Shown: one piece after another, positions 22,340 through 31,851 of the stretch | How the letters are laid out: each line of letters begins with the position of its first letter | Numbering within the stretch: position 1 is the first letter of the stretch | Assembly (NCBI GenBank): GCA_963556145.1 | Contig: OY744472.1 | Coordinates: forward strand, 124,001 to 188,000 | Reading direction: 5' to 3' | Length of the DNA: 64,000 bases | From: Hygrocybe punicea | Taxonomy: Eukaryota; Basidiomycota; Agaricomycetes; Agaricales; Hygrophoraceae | Position numbers and translations under genes: made by a program | Notes under the pieces: generated by a model | Seen by the model: only the letters and a program-made list of their open reading frames with translations | Database searches by the model: none | What the model was told of the DNA's origin: nothing

Positions 22340-23519
22340 TAGTATTTTAAAGTCTGGTCTGGTCCGGTTTTTTGCCCAAATTTGGGTTAACCGGAACTGA
22401 ACCGGTTAACAGATCACACAATTTCACAAAAACCTTAACCGGACCCATAGGGACCGGTTAAATATTTATTTTTGGGTGGACTGGACTGGTCCTAACCAGT
22501 CTCAACCGGGACCGTGCACGCAACCGGTCAGAACCGAAGTAAATATATTAACTACCAACTAATGTATTAAATTTTAATAAATAAAATGGGGCATTGGCGG
22601 CCCCGGCATGTTCAAGTTGGTAGTTGGTGGCCACGATTGTGGGCACGTCGGTGATCGCATTGGGCGCACGGGTAGGCGCAGATGCGTTGGCCACTCTGTT
22701 GGGTGTGTGGGTGGTTGTGGATGCATTGGCACGTTGGCGGCCCTGTTGCTGGTGTTGTGGTGGGGTGCCCAACACGGCCATCCTCTGAGTCCCGGTTACC
22801 TCGTGGTTGCAGCGCCGACGTTGATTGACATGGCGGTGCGCATCCACGAGGTATGTTGGGGGTTGGTGGTGGGATGGCCGTGGCCGTCGTCATGGTCGTG
22901 GTCGTGGTTGTCATTGTGGTTGTGGTTGTGGTTGTGATGGTCATTGTCGTCGTTGTGGTGGTGATAGTGGTGGTGGTGGTGGTGGTGGTGGTGGTGGTGG
23001 TGATGTTCGTGGTCGCTATTGTTGATGTTGTTGTCGCTGTCATCCCATTTGGAGGGCTGTGGGTGTTGTTGTCATTGTCGGGGTGGTGGTGGTGGCCGTC
23101 ATTGTCATCCTCGTCCTCACCGCCTGTCATCCTCGTCAGGTGCTTGTGTTGTTTGTGTTGGTACTGCTGTTGTCGTTGTTTGTGTAATTAGTAGCTGAGA
23201 AAAAAATAAAAATAAAAATAAAAATAAAAATTACTTACCTTCTGCAGTGGGGATGGGTGCAACCCCCGCTGCCTTTTCTCGTATTGCGATCCCCCGTGAC
23301 GCCGCCATTTTGCTGCCATCATCGTCGTTTGCCACCGTCGTGGTTGTTTGCTGCACTTGTATTGAGGTTGAGTTGCGTAAGCTTCGTCCACATCGGGAAA
23401 CCGCAACCGCAACCTCCCAAAAGTGGCCCAACCGCAACCGGCAGTCCAGTTTTTTTGCGGTTGGGTCTGGTCCAGTTCCGGTTTTTGTCTGGTCCTATGG
23501 ACTGGACCTGAAAACACTA
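22340..23519. mobile_element. Non-autonomous hAT-like element (MITE) with GGT/GTC repeats
   Basis: 1180 bp with an 8-bp duplication CAAAGGGG (22332-22339, 23520-23527) and ends TAGTATTTTAAAG / TAGTGTTTTCAGG, features of hAT. Subterminal motifs GGTCCGGTTTT and AACCGGTTAAC recur in both orientations near the left end. The interior is mostly low-complexity (GTG)n/(GTC)n sequence (22870-23180) plus a pentanucleotide run AATAAAAATAAAAATAA at ~23203. Long frames here are products of the simple repeat, not genes. Confidence 0.82.
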
Positions 23520-24353
23520 CAAAGGGGCATCAGAACTGGAAGAGGAAGGATGAACGGGAGAGCTGGGAACAAAGGGTACATCAGGTACAGACGAAGGGAG
23601 CATAAAAGGAGTGATTGGATCAAAAGGTACAGACACAGGAACAATAGGTACAGACACGGGAACAATAGGTACAGACACAGGAACAGGGTCCGGAGTGGCA
23701 CCGGGTAGAGAAGCACAGGATTTGTCAAAAATGACATCTCTGGAATTGAAAAAAGAGCCGGAAGCATTGTCACGTACATGATATTTTGACGCCCTCGGGG
23801 TAACCTATGAAGGTACACTCGCGAGATCTTGGGCCAAGCTTGGTCTGCTACTCCAATGGGACATGCGCATAACAGTGAACGCCCCAGACACGGAGGTGGG
23901 AAACATCAGGGCGGGTGCCTGTGATGGCCTCGTGAGGTGAGGAATGATTTGGCAGGATGCGAGATGGGGTGAGCATGAAGATGTGTGCACAAGCGAGTGC
24001 TGCTTCACCCCACAGGTTGCGAGGTGCAGCCACGGCAGCCATCATGGACAAGACTCGGCCTTCAATGGTGCAGATGACCCGTTCCGCACGACCGTTCTGC
24101 TGATGCGAGTAGGGAGCGGTGAGTTGATGAGCAATGCCATGAAGTTTAAGATAGGATGTAAATGCGGTCCCTGTGAGTTTGCTGGCATTGTCCATCCTGA
24201 TGGCTTTGATCTTGCAGTTGAATTGTTTTTCCCAACGAGGGTGAATGATTTGGAATGCGGATAGAGCTTGGTCCTTCATGGCAAGGAGTTGGAGATTCAA
24301 GGCATTCGTGTTGTCATCGAGGAAGATGATGAAATAGTGTTTGCCATGGGTAG
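23520..24353 (-). pseudogene. Copia integrase core
   Basis: Minus-strand frame reads GKHYFIIFLDDNTNALNLQL, IRMDNASKLTG, LHGIAHQLTAPYSHQQNGRA and VWGVHCYAHVPLE, the rve core of Ty1/copia with D and E positions present. A tandem run of GGTACAGACACAGGAACAAT-type units (~23625-23690) encodes a low-complexity linker between integrase and RT. It is cut by the MITE at 24354. Confidence 0.85.
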
Positions 24354-24663
24354 TAGGGAAATGCAGGGGTAATCCCAGGATACATTTGTCTGTATCCGTA
24401 CTCGTACTCCCCACAGATACGGATGCAATATCCACGGATTTTACCCACGGATTCGCGATCAAAATGAGCCGGAGATCACCTGAAACGGTCAAGAATTGAC
24501 TGAGATAGAGTCCAATCAATGTTTAGTCTCTATCTCAGTCAATTTTGGATGATCTCCGGCTCATTTTGAAGCCCACGGATACGAGAATCTGTATCCGTAC
24601 TCATACTCTTAAGAGTACGGATACCTGCGGAAAAGGATTTACCCTTATCCCTGCATCTCCCTA
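24354..24663. mobile_element. 310-bp palindromic hAT-type MITE
   Basis: Ends TAGGGAAATGCAGGG and TAGGGAGATGCAGGG in inverted orientation; imperfect 8-bp duplication ATGGGTAG/ATGGGGAG. The interior folds on itself: GAGCCGGAGATCA...TTGACTGAGATAGA against TCTATCTCAGTCAA...GATCTCCGGCTC, and GTATCCGTACTC-type repeats pair near both ends. No coding content. Confidence 0.82.
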
Positions 24664-26343
24664 ATGGGGAGTTTGGATGGGGAAAGGGCCGCATATGTCA
24701 CAGTGGATCAAAGCGAGAGGGCTGGTTGCACGAGATGGGGAGGCGTGATGGGGAGCACGAGGATGCTTCCCAATGATGCAGGCCTCGCATGTGGAAAAAG
24801 GTGCACCAGCGAGAGAAATTCTGGATGACTTGGATGCCAGGAGAGTCACTGCATTGGCTCCAGCGTGACCCAGATGAGCGTGCCAGAGGTCGTGAGAGGG
24901 AGGAGTTTTTGCGAAGGTAGATAGCTCCGCACAGGGCACTGTGGGAGAGGGGTGAACAAACTCGACGTCTACGAAACCAAGTCAGTTCTCCAGTACATGT
25001 TGAAAGCACACAAAGCGCTTGGGTAACGGAGTGCTGATGGTGATCTTTCCAAAGTCAAAATTGCAACTGAAGCCACGCTCAACCAATTGGCCAACAGAGA
25101 GGAGGTTGATAACCACAGAGGGAGCGTGGAGGCAATCTCTCATGCGGAGATGAAGGGATTTGCCTGACCAGTGAACAATGACTATGCAATCACCCCTACC
25201 AAATGTCTCTAGCGTACCATGATTGGCGGTGCGAACATTCGTAGCTTGTGTGACATCGTAAGACCAGAAGAATGACCGGTCCATGATGAGGTGGGATGTG
25301 GTGCCTGAGTCGAGCAGGGTGGAAAGAGCATGTTCAGTGAGTATGGCGAATTCCGTTGATTGACAGCTGAGATCGGCATAGATGGGGTTGGCACTGGGGT
25401 CAGGGGGAACTGAGTCTATGGCTGCACTGGAAGACTCCATGTGAGAGCTTGGCACCACCAATGATTTCCTGAGTGAGTCCTGTTGATTCATCCACTCCGG
25501 TTTCTGACCAGCCATTCCGCCACCCTCTGAGAAGCAATGATCATTGTCATGAGATAACTTCCTGCTGTTGCTGCACGCGACCCCTTTAGGATTGTTGTGA
25601 TGTTTGCGAATAGGACGAGGGTTCAAGTCTTTGGCCACATTTGCAAACTCGGAACCAGGGCCGGCGAGGGGGGAAGAAGCGACGAGGTGTTGCGATTCGG
25701 CGAGAAGTCGAGCGGAGACCTGATCAAATGACATCTCTATCAGGGGACTGAGCGCTGCACATGCAGACATGGTCACTAGTGTGATCTGCTTGAAGATCGC
25801 CCAGGTACCTGTGTCTGGGATACCCACGAGCAGTTGATAGATCGCTTTGGAGTCACTATAAGTTACCCCCATGCTGGAGAACTGCTCTCTGGCATGGTTG
25901 AATTCCCCCACAAAGCGTTCGGCATCAGATGCATCTTTGAGATGGAGGGAAGAGAGCTGCGAATGCAGAGAGAACTGGGCTGCCGTGTCGAGGCGATCAT
26001 AGGTAGTTTTGAGATGGTCCCATGTGAGCCAAGTGCTGTTGTCGCATCTGGAGAGAATGTTTATGGCTATAAGAGGCGCGAGGCATCAACGTATGATGGC
26101 ATTTGCCTTTGCATCATTGATGACGAATATGCGAGCCGGAGAGATGACCTCTTCAGGTGATTTGGTAGTGATGGATGTTGGGGGATACATGCCAAACTGT
26201 ACAAGGTCAAGGGGATCCATTCCCTTACTGACAAATGTCTAGAGATCCTTGCCGAGAAGGGTGTATCGCATGATTTTTGACCAGTCTCGGTAATTCCGAG
26301 CACCCTCCAAGAGAGGGACGTGATTGAGCTGAAGGTTGGACAT
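24664..26343 (-). pseudogene. Copia gag, protease, gag-pre-integrase
   Basis: Minus strand from ATG at 26343 (NHVPLLEGARNYRDWSKIMR). A stop (GKDL*TFVSKG; TAG where the family has Trp TGG, a G-to-A change) closes the first frame. The main frame 25911-24982 holds the gag C-terminus, a degenerate zinc knuckle with Ser replacing a Cys (CSNSRKLSHDNDHC), protease LLDSGTTSHLI and PSVVINLLSVGQLVERG. Another frame gives the HHCC region LWHAHLGHAGANAV / CEACIIGKH. The element could not encode a complete polyprotein. Confidence 0.85.
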
Positions 26344-26406
26344 GTTTATGTGCGAGACAAGAGGTATTTGATGGTTGCTCAATGGAAACGAGCAGGGCTC
26401 ATAACC

Positions 26407-26572
26407 TGTAGAACAGAAGCGGTGTCTCAGTCATAGAATGGAGAAGACTAACTGTATTCTCAGTACCTGTAGAACAGAAGCGGAGTCTACACTATATGAG
26501 TCTATGTACTGGAGAGAAATAAAGGAAACTGTCTCACCTCAGTCATAGAATGGAGAAGACTGAGGTGTAAAG
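26407..26572 (-). repeat. Copia 5' LTR, part 1
   Basis: Internal-side half of the 5' LTR, homologous to 18232-18398; interrupted at 26573 by a TIR element and continued at 30051-30177. On the minus strand it is followed by GGTTATGAGCCC, the presumed primer-binding site. Confidence 0.88.
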
Positions 26573-26829
26573 CCCAGTGAAAAGTCCGAAGATTTAGATA
26601 TTTTGCCATCATGTAAATACCATTTGAATTTTTTTTTTTCCTTATTGCACTCTGGAACGAAAATGTCCAATTCAAATCCTTTGAAAACAAGTAAAATTTC
26701 GAGTGAAAAATATTGCGATCCTGTATGTACTAGTGTGAACGAGCCTGTTGAAGTGTACAGCTCCGCTCCCCACTCCCGCTGCCCTCCCATTCTGCACTCG
26801 GCTTCTCACGCCTACACGAGTAGTCAAAG

Positions 26830-27898
26830 TCATGCAGAGGTCGGATTTGGGAGGGTTGGTGGATGCGAGGAATGCCGTGACAAGGATGAACTTTGCCATT
26901 CTGGTGGGGGCTTGTTGTCGCGTGCCCATGCTGCTGCGTTTGTCAGGTGGGGGAGGAGTGTTTTGAGTGCTGCGGTGAACAAAGGAGCGAATAGGTGAGT
27001 GAGACAGATGCGGGTGCTTTCTGTGGGTGGGGCGATGTCAGTGCCGTCGGGGTGTTGATCTAGGAGGGGCTGAACAAAACCGGGCCAGCGTGCTGCTGCG
27101 ATGTAGGCAAGTTCATCTGGGTCCTGTGTGAATGTGCGCAGGTGCTGTAGAGGACATGTGCAAAGTGTTGGTAGAGGGGGAGAAGGGCAGGGTCGTAGGG
27201 GGTGTTTTTATTTCCATTGGTTGTGGAAGTTTTGAGGAAGAGATCAGACAGGTGCTGGATTGTCTCTGTATTGCAAAGGAGTGTGAGTGAAAGGGGGATG
27301 AAATGGAGTGAGAAGTACCTTGTTTTGAAGGTGGCAGGACATCGATGAAGAATGGATCTGGGGAAGCTCTGAGAGATGGACGCAAGTCGAGCCAAGAGAT
27401 GTTGGAAATGAATATTGTGGTTATGGGTAGACGAGACTTGAGAATAAAGAAAAGAAAGGAATGAATGAGTTTGGCGAGACGAGAAAGGGGTATGATTAAA
27501 TCTGGGAGGTTTTGTCGGAGAGACTCTGCGCAATCGATGGCAACAATGATTCTCGGAGAGGCTGGGAGATGAGAGAGCACGTGCAGGAAATCATGGAGAT
27601 TTGTTGGAGTCGTTGTTGGAGAGTTGAGCGAGGACAGGAGTGAAGTGAAGAAGAGGCGGTGAGTGAACAAGGAGACGGCGTTGACAAGACCGAATCGAGT
27701 GTTGGAGTGATCCAACAGGGATGGGGAGATGGAAGTCGGGAGCAAGGGGGAAATGAATGAACGAAAAAAATACAAGTCCAAGATGATGTCATCTGCACAC
27801 CCGAAGAGGAAACGGACTCGCAAGTAAAAGAATGGGAGCCATAGTACTAGATATTCTTTTGTAAGGTTTATCACCATTTTTAATCGTTGTCTTTTCAC
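26830..27898 (-). pseudogene. ORC5: Captured fragment of ORC5
   Basis: Minus-strand segment resembling origin recognition complex subunit 5, an AAA+ subunit that marks replication origins. Recognisable blocks in order: RIIVAIDCAESLRQNLPDLI, LPITTIFISNISW, RPSLRASPDPFFIDV, then LLPLYQHFAHVLYSTCA, DPDELAYIAAARWPGFVQPL, and near the end AKFILVTAFLASTNPPKSDL. The blocks lie in different frames. Intron-like pieces remain between LAKL and SRLPITT, so the capture was of genomic DNA, not cDNA. The N-terminal Walker region is missing. Non-functional as ORC5; whether it is transcribed is unknown. Confidence 0.75.
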
Positions 27899-28555
27899 TT
27901 GGTATGATCTTATTACCTGTGAATAGATATAAAGAGGACATCACACTCTACCACGCATTCCTTAGTAGTCCTTAAGGACTCCTCAAGGACTCCTCTGCTA
28001 AATTGCAAGGAGTCCTCAAGGAGTCCTTAAGGAGGCCTTGATTTCCTCACCATAGAAACTTTTTCCTTAAGGAGTTTGTAAGGACTCCTTGGCCCTCCTA
28101 CGGACTCCTGACCAAGGAGTGACTAAGGAGTCCTCAAGGAGTCCTCAAGGAGTCCTGAGGAGGATTCCTCCCCAAGTAGCATTCAAAGTTCTCATTACAT
28201 ATTTATTAATTATTATTATTGTTAGTACTAACTACTATTATTTAATGAGGCGGTATGCCCCAAATTAGATAGTGGAGTGTGGTGGGTTTATATACCTTTA
28301 TTTGGTGCATGGACCATTTGTGGAAACATGTCAACAAATGAGGTCACATGACAATCAACAACCTACAGCAACCTCGCGTCTCACCACCCAATGCCCCACA
28401 CCAAGCAGCAACAGCAACAGTGACAGCAACTTCACAATGCGGACGAACGCAGGTGGCCACGGAGGGGGTGGTGATGTGCCCACCCCCGCCTCAGTATGTT
28501 TTTATTTTATTTTTTCAATTTTGATATTCTGTTACTGACTATTTCCTACGAGGTC

Positions 28556-29265
28556 CATGCCCACGCCCACGGGAACGAGAACGAGAACGGGAACGAGAGC
28601 GAGAATGAGAATGAGAATGAGGATGGGAACAAGAATGGGGACGGGAACAAGAGCGGGAACAAGAACGAGAACGGGGATGGTATGTTTTACATTTTTTAAT
28701 TTTTATATTCCGTTACTGACTATTACCTACCACATCCGCATCCACGAGAATGGGAACACAACGGGAGTGGGAACTGGAACGGAAACAGCAACAACAACTT
28801 CACGAATGCAGGTGACGGCGGGGGTGGTAATGTGCCCTCCCCCGCATGGGTATGTTTTTTATTGATGTTTTTGTTTTATATTGTGTGACTGACTATTACC
28901 CACAACACCCACACCCACGCGAGGGACAGCCAATGGCCAGCAACGACCCCCAGACCACCGCGATGTGAACAAATGGGGAGGAGACGGGAATGACGGGAAA
29001 GGGGAAGGAGGCCGGACCCCAACAGCAACACCCAGCGCAACAGCAGCAGCGACCACCGCGGCAACAGCAGCAGCTGCAATGGCGATGGTGGCAGCAGCAA
29101 CAGCGGCAGCAGCAACAGGCAACGGCAGTGGCCCAGCGGCAATGGCAATGGCAACGGCAGCAGCAACAGCAGCGGCAGCGACAACGGCAGCAGCGGCATG
29201 GCAACGGCAGCAGCGACACGGCAACGGCAGCAACGGGTGGCAGCAGCAACGACAGCAGATGATGA
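28556..29265 (+). repeat. Low-complexity GAACGG and CAGCAACGG tracts
   Basis: Two simple-repeat zones: GGAACGAGAACGAGAACGG-type hexamers (28572-28680) and CAGCAACGGCAGCAGC-type trinucleotide mixtures (29022-29265), each beside near-duplicate segments with TATGTTTT...GTTACTGACTATT (~28495, ~28680, ~28855). Open frames through them encode Gln/Ala or Arg/Thr repeats and are not counted as genes. Confidence 0.8.
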
Positions 29266-29277
29266 TGACGACTCTCT

Positions 29278-29660
29278 CCCTTCGACCATCCCCTTCCCTC
29301 TCCCTTCCTTCCCCCTTCCTCTCCCTCCCTTCCCCCTTCCTCTCCCTCCCTTCCCCGTCCCTCTCCCTCCCTTCCCTCTCCCTCCTTTCCCTCTCTCTCC
29401 CTCCCTCTCTTCCCTCTCCCTTCACCCTTCCTTCCCCTTCCTCTGCCTGATCTATCCCTTCCCCTGCCCCCTTTCTTCCCCTCTCCCTTTCCCCCCTCCC
29501 TTCCCCCCTCCCTTTCCCCTCTCCCTTTCCCCTCTCCCTTTCCCCTCTCCCTTTCCCCTCTCCTTTCCTATCCTTCCCCCCCTTTTCCCCCTTTTCCCCC
29601 TTTCTCCCTCCCCTTTCCCCTTTCTCCCCCCCCTTTCCCCCCCCTTTCGCCTCCCCCTTA
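29278..29660 (+). repeat. 380-nt polypyrimidine tract
   Basis: Almost pure C/T on the plus strand, built of TCCCTTTCCCC- and CCTCCCTTCC-like units with only a handful of purines. Strong strand asymmetry; the duplex could adopt triplex (H-DNA) structure. Confidence 0.9.
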
Positions 29661-30050
29661 TTGTAGTTTTAATCATGTAATTAATTTGTGAAATATTTTT
29701 ATTTAAAGCCATTGATATTTGAAAATACAGAAAATAAACCAGCAGAATTGAGGAGTCCTTGAGAAGTCCTTGAGAAGTCCTTGAGCAGTCCTTGAGGAGT
29801 CCTTTAGAAGTCCTTGAGAAGTCCTTGAGGAGTCCTTGAGGAGTCCTTGAGTCCCCTATTATATAAGATGTACTGACTATGTGCATGAAAACTCCTTGAG
29901 GAGTCCTTAAGGACTCCTTGATTTTGAGGACTCCTTGGGTTGTGAGGACTCCTAAGGAATGTGTGGGAGAGTGCAACATACAGGATATAAATGGAATTAC
30001 CACATATAAAAGTATTTTAAAATATCTAAATCTTTGGACTTTCCACTGGG

Positions 30051-30177
30051 TGTAAAGAACGAATGGACGGAAGTATATGTACTGATGGGATAAGCTTGTG
30101 AAAACGGAAGTAAAATTATGTGTGAACAGGGATGACGATGAATGACGTGGTGACAGGTGACTCGGAGATCTACAACA
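30051..30177 (-). repeat. Copia 5' LTR, part 2
   Basis: Outer half of the 5' LTR, homologous to 18392-18517, ending at the TATGC duplication (30178-30182). Confidence 0.88.
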
Positions 30178-30182
30178 TATGC

Positions 30183-30366
30183 CTCTACCAAGGATTCGGC
30201 CACTGTGACTAAGGACCAATCTATCTGTGTCTGGGACAAATCTGATGGGCTAGAAGACACCCATTATCAGTCTCTGTGGCACGAAGTACCCCATCTGATC
30301 CTCTCGAAGCCTGGGCCCAACTCATCATTGAACTCCAGCTTGTTCGCTGGTGTTGCCAATATATGA
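30183..30366 (+). pseudogene. F-box/LRR gene, 3' exon
   Basis: Continues the frame of 18231 (GYA|STKDSATVTKDQS) and ends WDKSDGLEDTHYQSLWHEVP... with a stop at 30364-30366. The H/YxxxWxxV pattern after a short acidic stretch is typical of C-termini of Agaricomycete F-box/LRR proteins. Confidence 0.65.
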
Positions 30367-31849
30367 AGATTACTATAATGATACTTGACTAGGTAGCCAC
30401 TCCTGGACAATAGTTTGAAGCAAAATAAATAACTTTGCGGAAAGCAACAAAAAAACAAAGTCCAAACGCGGGGCAAGTTTCCAATACCCGCAAGAACATT
30501 AGGAACGAGTGGTCCCGGAGTTCTGGACATCACTTTTACGCTGGAGATTGCTTCTTGCGACTTTGGGCTGTGTAAACATTGTTTCAGGTCCTATACCTGT
30601 CCATTGTGGAACTACTATAACCTGCGTACACATCCACGCTCACCACGACTAAGCTTTGTGATATCGAGGAGTGGCCCGGGTGTCGTAAATCGAATAATGA
30701 TACTCCGAGTCACCCCCAGGACCAGCACCTCCTGCGATTTCCTCAAAAGCACCCAATCTGTCTCCTCTGCATAACCCTCAACTGTCCATCCCTCTTACCC
30801 AGCAACTTCTCGCAAGCTACCGGATGCTCCTCTTCGCAGTGCGGGGTGAGTGTTTTTGTGAGGGCATTGGTGGGGCAGCAAGCGAAGGTGGAGGGCGCAT
30901 CCTGTTGGCATTGGAATTTGGTAGGTGGAATTAAGTATGTGTTTGCAAGAAAATTTAGAACAAACAAACAACTTCAGCGGTGTCTTCAGTTTCTGTACTG
31001 GATGTACAGGAAATATAGATTCATGAATCCCTCTGTTTTTTTCGGATAGAGCAAGGAGATTCCTCCTTCGATGTTGTTATCAGACTTGCTAGCGTGAATG
31101 TCGCCTGTGAGGCTGTATCCACCTATGTGTGCCGTCCCATCACGATGAACGAAAAGAACAACCCCAAAATGTTGAATGCACCTTCACGTTCAACTTTGGG
31201 CAAAACATCCGACTTGGAGATCACAGGCTCACAGTCAATACGCCTTGTCTTCCTCCACCCCTGAAGCACCATCTCCATCAGGCACCTGCTTTTGTCCCCA
31301 AGTTTTCCCAGGCAAGTTGATATCCGCGATTGGACGTGGAGGAGAGAAAGGGGTTATGGTGTGCGAGGTTGGATTGTCAGTGGGTAACGTGAAATCAGTC
31401 AGCATAAGGAGGCAGGGTTGGCTAAACTTGGCAAATTTCCCGCCAGCAAATGTCTCTGAAATATCACCGTACACACCATTTGGCCCCAAAGATTGAATGG
31501 GTGAGGCCGCTGTACCAATGGCCCAATGCACTAGCACTCAGGCTCCCCTCGAATACCTGCCGATTAGTGTCCCCGAGGATCTCAACTTTGTGGTGGAGGT
31601 TCCTGTCATGAAGTCCCCGAGTTTCGTCACCCTAGAGGATCCCATCATAAAGCTATAGAAAGATATCTCTGACATGTGGCTTATGCAATCGGCGCCGTGC
31701 CAACCGAGTTTGAAGTAGTAGAGATAAATTTGATGAAACGGAATCAAGCCACTCTGCCCAGATCGAGAACAAGCCGACTTTGAGAAGTTGCACGCAGGGG
31801 TATACACACAATTCTGTTAAATTGTATATGGTGGGTGTTATCCGATAGG
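30367..31849. other. Decayed coding-like region, unidentified
   Basis: Short coding-like patches without an assembled gene. Near 30570-30650 a plus-strand frame gives CKHCFRSYTCPLWNYYNLRT, a possible C2H2-like finger. At 30743-30967 a minus frame is Cys-rich (CQQDAPSTFACCPTNAL). At 31060-31680 plus-strand frames read FDVVIRLASVNVACEAVSTY and, later, APLEYLPISVPEDLNFVVEV with stops between. None was recognised; probably remnants of old genes. Confidence 0.35.
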
Positions 31850-31851
31850 TA

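Larger units (their letters stand above)
27944..29973. mobile_element. Nested element with GAGTCCTT subterminal repeats
   Basis: Ends match in inverted orientation: CACTCTACCACGCATTCCTTAG on the left, CACTCTCCCACACATTCCTTAG on the right (read on the minus strand; 3 mismatches). Dozens of degenerate AAGGAGTCCTTGAG units, in both orientations, crowd the first ~230 and last ~220 bp, as in transposons whose transposase binds subterminal arrays. The interior is low complexity. No clear target duplication or coding gene. Confidence 0.6.
26573..30050. mobile_element. TIR element carrying ORC5 fragment (transduplication)
   Basis: 3478-bp insertion inside the copia 5' LTR. Ends CCCAGTGAAAAGTCC and CCCAGTGGAAAGTCC (minus strand at the right end), with inverted similarity over ~32 bp to AAGATTTAGATATTTT. 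The copia sequence TGTAAAG is duplicated (26566-26572, 30051-30057; 7 bp, or 8 if the adjacent G is counted), compatible with hAT. It has no transposase; it holds a captured ORC5 gene segment and a second nested element (27944-29973). Confidence 0.82.
18232..30177 (-). mobile_element. Ty1/copia LTR retrotransposon, nested host of other insertions
   Basis: Minus-oriented element of 11.95 kb flanked by the 5-bp duplication TATGC (18227-18231 and 30178-30182). LTRs begin TGTTGTAGATC and end TTCTACA. Order from the right: 5' LTR (interrupted), gag start at 26343, protease, integrase, RT, RNase H, 3' LTR. It carries at least four later insertions: TRIM-like 19145-21007, MITE 22340-23519, MITE 24354-24663, and the ORC5-carrying element 26573-30050. 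Without them the element is about 5.1 kb, normal for copia. A gag stop and shifted frames make it defective. Confidence 0.9.

Noticed and set aside
22612..23191. Long overlapping frames on both strands rich in Thr, Val, Gly or Trp
   Set aside because: They are readings of the (GTG)n/(GTC)n repeat inside a MITE with clear TIRs; no domain and no codon bias.
29198..29680. Pro/Leu/Ser-rich frame of 160 codons
   Set aside because: Translation of the polypyrimidine tract; no purines, no gene signals.
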